This document shows, piece after piece, positions 7,308-15,623 of a stretch of 64,000 bases of DNA (positions within the stretch are counted from its first letter, which is position 1; every line of letters begins with the position of its first letter). Below the pieces are notes generated by a model. The model did not search any database and was not told the origin of the DNA. It worked only from the letters and a program-made list of their open reading frames with translations. Source of the stretch: Pseudomonas plecoglossicida NBRC 103162 = DSM 15088 (GTDB lineage: Bacteria > Pseudomonadota > Gammaproteobacteria > Pseudomonadales > Pseudomonadaceae); the NCBI RefSeq assembly GCF_000730665.1, contig NZ_BBIV01000013.1, forward strand, positions 1-64,000. The letters are read 5' to 3'. Position numbers and translations under genes: made by a program.

Positions 7308-10174
7308 TCAACTACTTCGACCCTGAGACCGACCTGGGAACGCCCGCCCGTGACAGCGACGTGCAGGTCAGCCTGAACATCGACGGCCGCAGCATCAGCG
7401 TGCCTGTCGGCACGTCGGTGATGCGCGCCGCCGCCATGCTCGGCACCAGCATCCCCAAGCTTTGCGCCACCGACAGCCTGGAAGCCTTCGGCTCGTGTCG
7501 CATGTGCATGGTGGAGATCGACGGCATGCGCGGCTACCCGGCGTCCTGCACCACGCCGGTCAGCGAGGGCATGGTGGTGCGCACGCAAACCCCGCGCCTG
7601 GCCGACCTGCGGCGCAACGTCATGGAGCTGTACATCTCCGACCACCCGCTGGACTGCCTGACCTGCTCGGCCAATGGCAACTGCGAGCTGCAGACCGTCG
7701 CCGGCCAGGTCGGCCTGCGTGAAGTGCGTTACGGCTACGACGGTGCCAACCACCTGGCCGAGAAAAAGGACGTGTCCAACCCGTACTTCGACTACGAGCC
7801 CAGCAAGTGCATCGTCTGCAGCCGCTGCGTGCGCGCCTGCGAGGACATCCAGGGCACCTTCGCCCTGACCATCACCGGGCGTGGCTTCGAGTCGCGGGTG
7901 GCGGCTGCGGGCGGCGACGACTTCCTGTCGTCCGAATGCGTCTCGTGCGGTGCCTGCGTACAGGCCTGCCCGACGGCAACGCTGACTGAAAAGAGCCTGG
8001 TCCAGCTTGGCCAGCCAGAGCGTGCGGTGATCACCACCTGCGCCTATTGCGGGGTCGGCTGTTCGTTCCGCGCCGAGATGAAGGGCGATCAGCTGGTGCG
8101 CATGGTCCCGGACAAGAACGGCGGCGCCAACCACGGCCACGCCTGCGTCAAGGGCCGCTTCGCCTGGGGCTACGCCACCCACCCGGATCGCATCACCAAA
8201 CCGATGATCCGCAAGCGCCTGGAAGACCCGTGGCAGGAAGTCGGCTGGGACGAGGCCGTCACCTACGCGGCCAGCGAGTTCCGGCGCATCCAGCTCAAGT
8301 ACGGGCGCGACTCGATTGGTGGCATCACCTCCAGCCGTTGCACCAACGAGGAAGCCTACCTGGTGCAGAAACTGGTGCGCACGGCGTTTGGCAACAACAA
8401 CGTCGATACCTGTGCGCGGGTCTGCCATTCGCCTACCGGCTACGGCCTCAAGCAGACCCTGGGCGAGTCGGCCGGCACCCAGAGCTTCGATTCGGTGATG
8501 CAGGCCGACGTGATCCTGGTGATCGGCGCCAACCCCACCGACGCGCACCCGGTGTTCGGCTCGCAGCTCAAGCGCCGGCTGCGCCAGGGCGCGCGGCTGA
8601 TCGTCATCGACCCGCGGCGCATCGACCTGGTCGACTCGCCTCACGCCCGTGCCGAATTGCACCTGCAACTGCGCCCGGGCACCAACGTCGCCATGCTCAA
8701 TGCCCTGGCCCACGTGATTGTCACCGAGGGCCTGCTGGCCCAGCGTTTCATCGACGCCCGCTGCGAAACCGAGGACTTTGCCCGCTGGCGCGATTTCGTC
8801 AGCCTGGCGGACAATGCCCCGGAAGTCCTGGGCCCGGTGTGCGGCGTGCCCGCCGAACAGATCCGCGCCGCTGCCCGGGTGTATGCCAGCGGTGGCAATG
8901 CTGCGATCTACTACGGCCTGGGCGTGACCGAGCACAGCCAGGGCAGTACCGCAGTGATGGGCATCGCCAACCTGGCCATGGCCACCGGCAACATTGGCCG
9001 CGAAGGGGTAGGGGTGAACCCGCTGCGTGGTCAGAACAACGTGCAGGGCTCGTGCGACATGGGCTCGTTCCCCCACGAGTTGCCTGGCTACCGGCACATC
9101 TCCAACGAAGGCGTGCGCGCCGAGTTCGAGCAGGCCTGGGGGGTGACCCTGCAGCCCGACCCGGGCCTGCGCATCCCCAATATGTTCGAGGCAGCCCTGG
9201 ACGGCAGCTTCAAGGCCCTGTACTGCCAAGGCGAGGACATCGCCCAGAGCGACCCCAATACCCAGCACGTCACCGCAGCCTTGCGGGCCATGGAGTGCGT
9301 GGTGGTGCAGGACATCTTCCTCAACGAGACGGCCAAGTTCGCCCACGTGTTCCTGCCGGGCAGCTCGTTCCTGGAAAAGGACGGCACCTTCACCAACGCC
9401 GAGCGCCGTATTTCGCGGGTGCGCAAGGTCATGGAGCCGCTGGCCGGCAAGGCCGACTGGGAAGCTACCGTGGCCCTGGCCAATGCGTTGGGTTACCCGA
9501 TGAACTACCGCCATCCGTCCGAGATCATGGACGAGATCGCCCGCCTGACGCCGACGTTCCACCGGGTCAGCTACGCCGAGATCGACCGCCATGGCAGCCT
9601 GCAGTGGCCGTGCAACGACGCAGCGCCCGACGGCACCCCGACCATGCACATCGACCAGTTCGTGCGCGGCAAGGGGCGCTTCATGCTCACCGGCTACGTG
9701 CCCACCGACGAGAAGGTCAACAGCCGCTACCCGTTGCTGCTGACCACCGGGCGCATCCTCAGCCAGTACAACGTCGGCGCCCAGACCCGACGCACCGGCA
9801 ACGTCGCCTGGCATGATGCCGACCGCCTGGAAATCCACCCGACCGACGCCGAAAGCCGGGGTATCCGTGATGGCGACTGGGTCGGCATCGGCAGCCGTGC
9901 GGGGCAGACGGTGCTGCGCGCCAAGGTCAGTGGCCGGGTGGCGCCGGGGGTGGTGTACACCACGTTCCACTTCCCCGAGTCCGGTGCCAACGTGATCACC
10001 ACCGACAATTCCGACTGGGCCACCAACTGCCCCGAGTACAAGGTCACGGCTGTGGAGGTGGTGAAGGTGTTCCAGCCGTCGCAGTGGCAGAAGCGTTACC
10101 AGGACTTCAGTGATGAACAGCGGCGCCTGCTCGAGGAACGGCGGACTGCGGAGAAAGCCGAGGTGCGCCGATGA
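7304..10174 (+). CDS. fdsA: NAD-dependent formate dehydrogenase, catalytic alpha subunit FdsA
   Basis: A 956-residue molybdenum-bis-MGD enzyme that oxidises formate to CO2 in the cytoplasm. In order it has a plant-type [2Fe-2S] domain, a His-Cys3 NuoG-type site, two ferredoxin-type [4Fe-4S] sites (CIVCSRCVRAC and CVSCGACVQAC), a CAYCGVGC site at the entrance of the molybdopterin fold, and the active site RVCHSPTG with the molybdenum-ligand cysteine at residue 374 followed by histidine. Length and domain order match the FdsA of Cupriavidus and Rhodobacter. The GTG start at 7304 overlaps the fdsB stop (GTGA) and excludes a long unmatched N-terminus. Confidence 0.95.
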   Translation: MINYFDPETDLGTPARDSDVQVSLNIDGRSISVPVGTSVMRAAAMLGTSIPKLCATDSLEAFGSCRMCMVEIDGMRGYPASCTTPVSEGMVVRTQTPRLADLRRNVMELYISDHPLDCLTCSANGNCELQTVAGQVGLREVRYGYDGANHLAEKKDVSNPYFDYEPSKCIVCSRCVRACEDIQGTFALTITGRGFESRVAAAGGDDFLSSECVSCGACVQACPTATLTEKSLVQLGQPERAVITTCAYCGVGCSFRAEMKGDQLVRMVPDKNGGANHGHACVKGRFAWGYATHPDRITKPMIRKRLEDPWQEVGWDEAVTYAASEFRRIQLKYGRDSIGGITSSRCTNEEAYLVQKLVRTAFGNNNVDTCARVCHSPTGYGLKQTLGESAGTQSFDSVMQADVILVIGANPTDAHPVFGSQLKRRLRQGARLIVIDPRRIDLVDSPHARAELHLQLRPGTNVAMLNALAHVIVTEGLLAQRFIDARCETEDFARWRDFVSLADNAPEVLGPVCGVPAEQIRAAARVYASGGNAAIYYGLGVTEHSQGSTAVMGIANLAMATGNIGREGVGVNPLRGQNNVQGSCDMGSFPHELPGYRHISNEGVRAEFEQAWGVTLQPDPGLRIPNMFEAALDGSFKALYCQGEDIAQSDPNTQHVTAALRAMECVVVQDIFLNETAKFAHVFLPGSSFLEKDGTFTNAERRISRVRKVMEPLAGKADWEATVALANALGYPMNYRHPSEIMDEIARLTPTFHRVSYAEIDRHGSLQWPCNDAAPDGTPTMHIDQFVRGKGRFMLTGYVPTDEKVNSRYPLLLTTGRILSQYNVGAQTRRTGNVAWHDADRLEIHPTDAESRGIRDGDWVGIGSRAGQTVLRAKVSGRVAPGVVYTTFHFPESGANVITTDNSDWATNCPEYKVTAVEVVKVFQPSQWQKRYQDFSDEQRRLLEERRTAEKAEVRR

Positions 10175-10374
10175 GCAGCGACAACCTGGTCAAGATGGCC
10201 AACCAGATTGCCCATTACTTCGACAGCGAACCGAGTCATGAGCTGGCGGTGAAAGGCGTCAGGCAGCATCTGCAGAGCTTCTGGACGCCGGCCATGCGTC
10301 AGCAGCTGGGGGAATGGATAGCGGCCCATGCGGGGGAGGGGCTGGACCCCAAGGTGGTGGAGGCACTGGGTTAG
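10171..10374 (+). CDS. fdsD: Formate dehydrogenase delta subunit FdsD
   Basis: A 67-residue small subunit needed for an active Fds complex. It has the family pattern: LVKMANQIAHYF near the N-terminus, then a helical region ending in LDPKVVEAL. ATGA overlap with fdsA. The classical operon is fdsGBACD; here fdsA runs directly into fdsD, so fdsC, which handles sulfuration of the molybdenum cofactor, must be elsewhere in the genome or be replaced. Confidence 0.9.
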   Translation: MSSDNLVKMANQIAHYFDSEPSHELAVKGVRQHLQSFWTPAMRQQLGEWIAAHAGEGLDPKVVEALG

Positions 10375-10387
10375 CGGTTGGCTGCAC

Positions 10388-10485
10388 GGGCCCTATCGCT
10401 GGCAAGCCAGCTCCTACAGGGAACCCACAGAGCATGAGGTCTGTGGTGATCCCTGTGGGAACCGGCTTGCCGGCGATAAGGCCGG
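10388..10485. repeat. Inverted pair of Pseudomonas REP elements
   Basis: Two head-to-head copies of a REP-type sequence, GGCAAGCCAGCTCCTACAGG on one side and TCCCTGTGGGAACCGGCTTG on the other, each ending in a TATCGC/GGCGATA arm. They lie between the fds operon and the next gene, the usual place for such elements in putida-group genomes. They may also end fds transcription. Confidence 0.75.
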
Positions 10486-10575
10486 TACGGACAAAATGAA
10501 ATGTCCGTCATATAAAGCAAAGTCATCCCGGGGCAATGCTACGCTCGCGGAAACACTCTGCACGGATACCCCACC

Positions 10576-12393
10576 ATGGAAATGAACTGGCACCAGGCCC
10601 TGCAAGAGAGCCTGAGCTGGCTTGCAATCGCCTCGTTCATCACCCTCATCGGCTTCACCGGCGCCGCCGCCCTGGCTGTGCGCTACACGCGCTGGGGCAG
10701 TCAGTTCTGGCAACTGGCCGGGCCTTACTTCACCTTCCGCCGTAGCTGGCGGCCCTTGCTGGTGTTCGCCCTGCTGCTGGTACTGACGCTGTTCTCGGTG
10801 CGCCTGAACGTGCTGTTCTCGTTCTGGTACAACGGCTTCTACAGCGCCTTGCAGGCCCTCGACCAAACGGCGTTCTGGTACCTGCTCGGGGTGTTCGCGG
10901 TGCTGGCGACCATCCATGTGCTGCGCTCACTGTTCACCTTCTACGTGACCCAGGCGTTCAGCATCCAGTGGCGTGTGTGGCTGACCGAGCGCCTGACCGG
11001 CGACTGGATGCACGGCGATGCCTACTACCGTGGCCAGTTCCTCGAACACCCGGTGGACAACCCCGACCAGCGTATCGAACTGGACATCAACGCCTACGTC
11101 ACCAACTCGGTGTCGCTGGCCCTGGGCGCGGTCAGTGCGCTGGTGTCGCTGGTCGCCTTCACCGGCATCCTCTGGGGCTTGTCGGCGCCGCTGGCGGTGG
11201 CCGGGTACGAAATACCGCGGGCGATGGTGTTCGCGGTCTACGTCTATGTGCTGGTCGCCACCTGGATCGCCTTCCGCCTTGGCCAGCCGTTGATCCGCCT
11301 GAACTTCCTCAACGAAAAACTCACCGCCAACTTCCGTTACGCGTTGATGCGCCTGCGCGAGAACGCCGAGAACATCGCTTTCTACCAGGGTGCACCGGTG
11401 GAGCGTGCGACCTTGCTCGGCCGCTTCGGTGCGTTGATCGTCAATGTCTGGGCGTTGGTGTTCCGGAACCTGAAGTTCAGCGGCTTCAACCTGGGCGTCA
11501 GCCAGGTTGCCGTGGTGTTTCCGTTCATTCTCCAGGCGCCCCGGTTCTTCAGTGGCGCGATCAAGCTGGGCGATGTCATGCAGACCTCCCAGGCATTCGG
11601 CCAGGTGCAGGATTCGCTGTCGTTCTTCCGCGAGTCCTACGACACCTTCGCCCAGTACCGCGCCACGCTCGACCGTCTGACCGGTTTTCTCGACGCCAAC
11701 CAGCAGGCCAGCGCGCTGCCGCGGGTGCTCACCGAGGAGCAGGCCCAGGCCCTGGATATCAGCGGCCTGCAGGTGCTGCGCCCCGATGGCCACGCGCTGA
11801 TCGCCGACCTCGACCTGCGCCTGCGGGCCGGCCAGGCGCTGCTGATCAAGGGCCCCTCGGGTAGCGGCAAGACCACCTTGCTGCGCGCGCTGGCGGGCCT
11901 GTGGCCCTATGCCGAAGGTGAGGTCCGGCGGCCCATGGGCAGTGAGGCGTTGTTCCTCTCGCAGCGCCCGTACTTGCCGTTGGGCGACCTGCGCACCGCC
12001 ATCGCCTATCCGTCGGGCAGTACGCCCGAGGATATGCCGCGCATGCAGCAGGCCCTGCGCCAGGTCAACCTGGCACACCTGGCCGAGCGGCTGGAGGTGA
12101 GCTGCGACTGGTCGCACATCCTGTCGGTCGGCGAGCAGCAGCGCCTGGCATTCGCCCGGGTGCTGTTCAACCGGCCACAGGTGGTGTTCCTCGACGAGTC
12201 CACTTCGGCGATGGATGAAGGGCTGGAGCATGCGCTGTATTCGCTGTTGCGTAGCGAGATGCCGCAGACCTTGCTGGTGAGCGTCGGGCACCGCAGTACG
12301 CTGGCGAATTTCCATACCCATCGGCTGGAAGTGGACGGGCAGGGTGGGTGGTCGTTCCTGGAGCAGCGGCCGGAGGTTGAACTGCAGGTCTAG
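10576..12393 (+). CDS. YddA/SbmA-type ABC transporter, fused permease and ATPase
   Basis: A 605-residue ABC protein of the YddA/Rv1819c/ABCD group. Residues 1-340 form the SbmA/BacA-like membrane domain, with six predicted membrane segments and the family EWR-like stretch (SIQWRVWLTERL). The ATPase domain has a Walker A motif GPSGSGKTT (about residue 433), a signature LSVGEQQRLAFARV, and Walker B VVFLDES. Proteins of this group import peptides, vitamin B12 or similar cargo, or carry fatty acyl substrates. The substrate cannot be told from sequence. It stands alone between the fds operon and convergent yedK. Confidence 0.85.
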   Translation: MEMNWHQALQESLSWLAIASFITLIGFTGAAALAVRYTRWGSQFWQLAGPYFTFRRSWRPLLVFALLLVLTLFSVRLNVLFSFWYNGFYSALQALDQTAFWYLLGVFAVLATIHVLRSLFTFYVTQAFSIQWRVWLTERLTGDWMHGDAYYRGQFLEHPVDNPDQRIELDINAYVTNSVSLALGAVSALVSLVAFTGILWGLSAPLAVAGYEIPRAMVFAVYVYVLVATWIAFRLGQPLIRLNFLNEKLTANFRYALMRLRENAENIAFYQGAPVERATLLGRFGALIVNVWALVFRNLKFSGFNLGVSQVAVVFPFILQAPRFFSGAIKLGDVMQTSQAFGQVQDSLSFFRESYDTFAQYRATLDRLTGFLDANQQASALPRVLTEEQAQALDISGLQVLRPDGHALIADLDLRLRAGQALLIKGPSGSGKTTLLRALAGLWPYAEGEVRRPMGSEALFLSQRPYLPLGDLRTAIAYPSGSTPEDMPRMQQALRQVNLAHLAERLEVSCDWSHILSVGEQQRLAFARVLFNRPQVVFLDESTSAMDEGLEHALYSLLRSEMPQTLLVSVGHRSTLANFHTHRLEVDGQGGWSFLEQRPEVELQV

Positions 12394-12406
12394 CTGCTTC
12401 TGTACA

Positions 12407-12441
12407 GGCCCTATCGCCGGCTTGCCGGCGATAGGGCCTTT
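12407..12441. terminator. Bidirectional hairpin between convergent genes
   Basis: A perfect 14-base-pair stem (GGCCCTATCGCCGG and its complement) with a CTTG loop and a short T run. It lies between the stop codons of the plus-strand ABC transporter and minus-strand yedK. The stem also has REP-like content. Confidence 0.7.
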
Positions 12442-12455
12442 CAATGCCCAGACAT

Positions 12456-13148
12456 TCAAACGTCGTGCATCACGATCAACTGCGCCCCCTCATTGCGCAC
12501 ATTCCCCACCTCCTTGCCCACCGCAAACCACTCGAACGCCTCCACCGGCAGGCACTGCTCCCTTGCCAGGCGCTCGGCCTCCTCGGCGGGCACCTCGGGG
12601 TCGATCCAGGCCCGCGCATCCGCCGGCCCCAGCACCAGTGGCCGCCGGTCATGGATATCGACCATCCCCGCGTCACTCGCGGCGGTGATGATCACGAATC
12701 CATCCCCCTCGTTCGGCTCCAGCCCCACATGCACCTCGGCCAGTGCCGCCATGAACATCGGCGCCCGGCTTTTCAGGTGAATGAAGTAGGGCTGCTTGCG
12801 CTTGGGATCCTGCGGGTCGACTACCCATTCGTACCACCCGTCGGCCATCACCAGCGCCCGCCCCTGGGGCCACAGCGCCTTGAAGAACTTGCCGGTGGTC
12901 ACCGTCTCCACCCGCGCATTGATCGGCGCGGGCCGCTTGCCGGTGGCCCAGAACGGCGCCCAGCCCCAATGGCACGGGTCGATGCGCAGGCCGTCGGCGG
13001 CGTTGTGCAGGATCAGCACGCGGCTGCCGGGGGCGACGTTGTAACGGCCGACGGGCCGGTTGTCGTAGCCGCTGATGTCACTTTGTGCGACGTCCAACGC
13101 ACCCAGATAGTCGGCGTGGCCCTGATACTGGGCGAAGCGTCCACACAT
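12456..13148 (-). CDS. yedK: YedK/HMCES-type abasic-site shield protein
   Basis: A 230-residue SRAP-domain protein that covalently traps abasic sites in single-stranded DNA. It starts MCGRF; cysteine 2, exposed after methionine removal, is the expected crosslinking nucleophile. Other family landmarks are RYNVAPGS, INARVET (active-site asparagine and glutamate region), DGWYEW and DIHDRRPLVL. The usual IHDRMP is IHDRRP here, a conservative local change. Alone on the minus strand, without an SOS box that I could see in the 122 bases upstream. Confidence 0.92.
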   Translation of the reverse strand: MCGRFAQYQGHADYLGALDVAQSDISGYDNRPVGRYNVAPGSRVLILHNAADGLRIDPCHWGWAPFWATGKRPAPINARVETVTTGKFFKALWPQGRALVMADGWYEWVVDPQDPKRKQPYFIHLKSRAPMFMAALAEVHVGLEPNEGDGFVIITAASDAGMVDIHDRRPLVLGPADARAWIDPEVPAEEAERLAREQCLPVEAFEWFAVGKEVGNVRNEGAQLIVMHDV

Positions 13149-13270
13149 GGCGTTTGCCCCCCTACGTTATCGTGATCTGTTTCGCGGTTCCGGCTTCTGC
13201 GTACAGTTATAGCTCACGGCCGTGCCAGGCCTTGCATCCTCGCGCCGGCCTACTGCGCCGAGCTTGCCTA

Positions 13271-14458
13271 TTAGCCAAAGCGCAATAGCACTACTCCCGC
13301 GAGGGTGATGCTCGCAAATACGGCCCCCACTAGAAAGGTCGCCTGAAACCCGGCGCCGTCCCACAGCAGGCCGGCGACAACGCTGGCGGCCAGTAGTGCC
13401 ATGCCCGTCAACAAGTTGAAAATGCCGAACGCCGTACCGCGCAGGTTGGCTGGCGCATTGTCGGCGATCAGTGCGGCGAAGGTGCCTTGGGTAAAGCCCA
13501 GATGCAGCCCCCAGGCGGCCACCCCGAGCACAAGCCCGACCCAACCGGGCAATAGGGCCAAGAGCAAATCAGCGGCGATCAGCAAGGCTAACCCCATGAT
13601 TAGCACACCACGGCGGCCTGCGCGGTCTGACAGAACGCCGGCGGGATAGGCCGATAGCGCATAGACCAGAGCCATGAGTGCCAGCACTGCCGGCGCCCAT
13701 AATGGCGCCAGGCCCATGTCCTGCGCGCGCAGCAGCAAGAATGCTTCGCTGAAGCGGGCCAAGGTGAATATCAAGGCCAGGCCGACCAGGCGCCAGTACG
13801 TTGGGCTCAAGCGCCTGAGTTGATGCGGCGTCAATGGGGGCGGCCGCGGTCGCGTGCTGAATGCAGTCTCGGGTTCGCTTACGAAGGCAACGAGGATATA
13901 GACGGCCATGAAGGCCGGTATCACCGCCAGCCAGAACACCGTCCGGAAGTGGCTCGCCGTAAGCCACATCAGCATGATCGCGAACAATGGTCCCAAAAAC
14001 GCGCCGACGTTATCGAGTGCCTGGCGTAGGCCAAATGCCGCCCCGCGCAATTCGAGTGGGGTCACATCAGCCACCAGAGCATCTCTTGGGGCGCCACGGA
14101 CACCCTTGCCGATGCGATCAACAAAGCGCGCCACAGTCAACCACTCCAGCCCTGGCGCCATAGGAAACATCGGCTTGGCAACGGCTCCCAGGCCGTAACC
14201 CAGCACCGTCAATAGCTTGCGCCTGCCCAGTCGATCGCTGAGCGCGCCGGAGAACACCTTGGTGATCGATGCAGTCGCTTCGGCGATGCCCTCGATGAAG
14301 CCAACAGCCACGACCGAGGTGCCGAGTACGGTGACCATGTACAGCGGCAGCAGGGCATGAATCATCTCCGATGAAATGTCCATGAACATCGAAACGAAAC
14401 CCAGTGCCCAGACGCTGCGCGGAAGCTTGGTCAACGACCTGGCGGTGTCTGTCTGCAT
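13271..14458 (-). CDS. MFS transporter
   Basis: A 395-residue, 12-segment major facilitator protein. The loop between segments 2 and 3 carries GALSDRLGRRK and the equivalent loop in the second half carries GVLSDRAGRRG. The middle cytoplasmic loop is short and proline-rich. Residues KGVRGAPRDALVAD after segment 4 place it with a group of uncharacterised proteobacterial permeases. Substrate unknown. An ATG at 14458 with GGGAAT upstream was preferred to a GTG seven codons earlier. Confidence 0.8.
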   Translation of the reverse strand: MQTDTARSLTKLPRSVWALGFVSMFMDISSEMIHALLPLYMVTVLGTSVVAVGFIEGIAEATASITKVFSGALSDRLGRRKLLTVLGYGLGAVAKPMFPMAPGLEWLTVARFVDRIGKGVRGAPRDALVADVTPLELRGAAFGLRQALDNVGAFLGPLFAIMLMWLTASHFRTVFWLAVIPAFMAVYILVAFVSEPETAFSTRPRPPPLTPHQLRRLSPTYWRLVGLALIFTLARFSEAFLLLRAQDMGLAPLWAPAVLALMALVYALSAYPAGVLSDRAGRRGVLIMGLALLIAADLLLALLPGWVGLVLGVAAWGLHLGFTQGTFAALIADNAPANLRGTAFGIFNLLTGMALLAASVVAGLLWDGAGFQATFLVGAVFASITLAGVVLLRFG

Positions 14459-14992
14459 GGTATTCCCGCACAAGCTCACTATCGGCTTCTGACGCTGGAG
14501 CTTAGCTGCGCAATGAGCCTAAAGGAAGGCGCAGCTGGGCATGCGGCACGTTGGATTGTTAAAAATGCACAGCCGTTCACTAAAGGTGAGAATCACAATA
14601 GGACTTATGCTGGTGGACGATGGGTATGTTAATACAGTTGCAAATCCAAGCGATGATGGGGCGCGTTATCAACGCCGTCTGGGGTAGGTATTTAGCCGAA
14701 GTTTACTGAGGGAGCATTGTCGGCGTAAATGCGCGTTGGCGTGGTGCAGGAGGAGCTGGGGTGATCACGCTACAGAGGGCAGGCCCACGCTTGATAGGGT
14801 GTAGCTATTTACGTTGCTGATATGGGATAATTTTCGGCGGCCAATCGCTACAAACACCCGCGCCAAATTATTGTCGGCAATCAAGCTGTTTTTAGCGTTG
14901 ATATTTTTGTATTCGCAAAAAAACTGCCGGTGGATGATTGGCTTCTGACTCGCTTTATCAATACGTTTTTCACGTGCCTTGAAGGGGGGTAA
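14459..14992. promoter_or_regulatory. Long AT-richer intergenic region before the two-component operon
   Basis: This 534-base region has no supported gene; an 85-residue frame on the minus strand overlapping the next start is judged spurious. The base composition drops here compared with the genes to the left, so it may mark the left edge of acquired DNA. It must contain the promoter of the regulator/kinase operon. Confidence 0.4.
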
Positions 14993-15619
14993 ATGTACAA
15001 GGCTTTGATTGTTGACGACCATGCTGTTATTCGAGTGGCCGGGAAGCTGCTACTTAAGGACGAAAATTTTGGAGTGGTCGCGGAAACGGATAATGGCTCA
15101 GAGGCCGTACAGCTAGCCTGTGATCATCAACCCGATCTGATTCTGCTCGATATCGCTATACCGAAATTGGATGGGTTAGAGGTGCTTGCGCGTATTAGTG
15201 CACTGGAAGTGCCTACCAAGGTTCTCGTATTGACTTCTCAATCGCCGGAATTCTATGCCATGCGCTGTATGAAGGCAGGGGCGGCCGGCTACATTTCAAA
15301 GGGCGATGGCCTGAATGAACTGATCAAGGGCATCCGGGCGGTGATGTCAGGATACACCTATTTCCCAAACTTGTCCGCCAACTCGGTTCGTCGAAGTGAT
15401 GTAGAAGTTACTGAGCGTGAGTTGGTCAGGCGACTGTCCGATCGAGAAATGATCATTCTGCGACAGCTGGCACTGGGTATGAGTAATAAAGAAATTGCTG
15501 AATCCATGCAAATTAGCAGCAAGACGGTGAGCACGTACAAAATCCGGCTGATTGACAAGCTCAATGTGAAATCGCTTGTTTATTTGGCGGATTTTGCAAG
15601 GCGCAATGGACTGATCTGA
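14993..15619 (+). CDS. BvgA/EvgA-like response regulator
   Basis: A 208-residue transcription factor: an N-terminal receiver domain with DD at residues 8-9, the phospho-acceptor aspartate at 53 (LLLDIAIPK), T and K switch residues (LTSQ, YISKGD), and a C-terminal LuxR-type helix-turn-helix (LSDREMIILRQLALGMSNKE, about 147-166). Length and architecture match BvgA and EvgA. AAGGGGGG lies 7 bases before the ATG. The hybrid kinase gene starts 4 bases after the stop, so the two are cotranscribed and are very likely a cognate pair. Confidence 0.9.
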   Translation: MYKALIVDDHAVIRVAGKLLLKDENFGVVAETDNGSEAVQLACDHQPDLILLDIAIPKLDGLEVLARISALEVPTKVLVLTSQSPEFYAMRCMKAGAAGYISKGDGLNELIKGIRAVMSGYTYFPNLSANSVRRSDVEVTERELVRRLSDREMIILRQLALGMSNKEIAESMQISSKTVSTYKIRLIDKLNVKSLVYLADFARRNGLI

Positions 15620-15623
15620 GTAT

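Noticed and set aside
7235..9970. 911-residue minus-strand frame opposite fdsA
   Set aside because: A shadow of a high-GC gene; the sequence is rich in His, Ala and Gly without motifs, while fdsA on the plus strand has all its cluster and active-site residues.
14765..15022. 85-residue frame on the minus strand
   Set aside because: It overlaps the well-supported start of the response regulator and has no family features.
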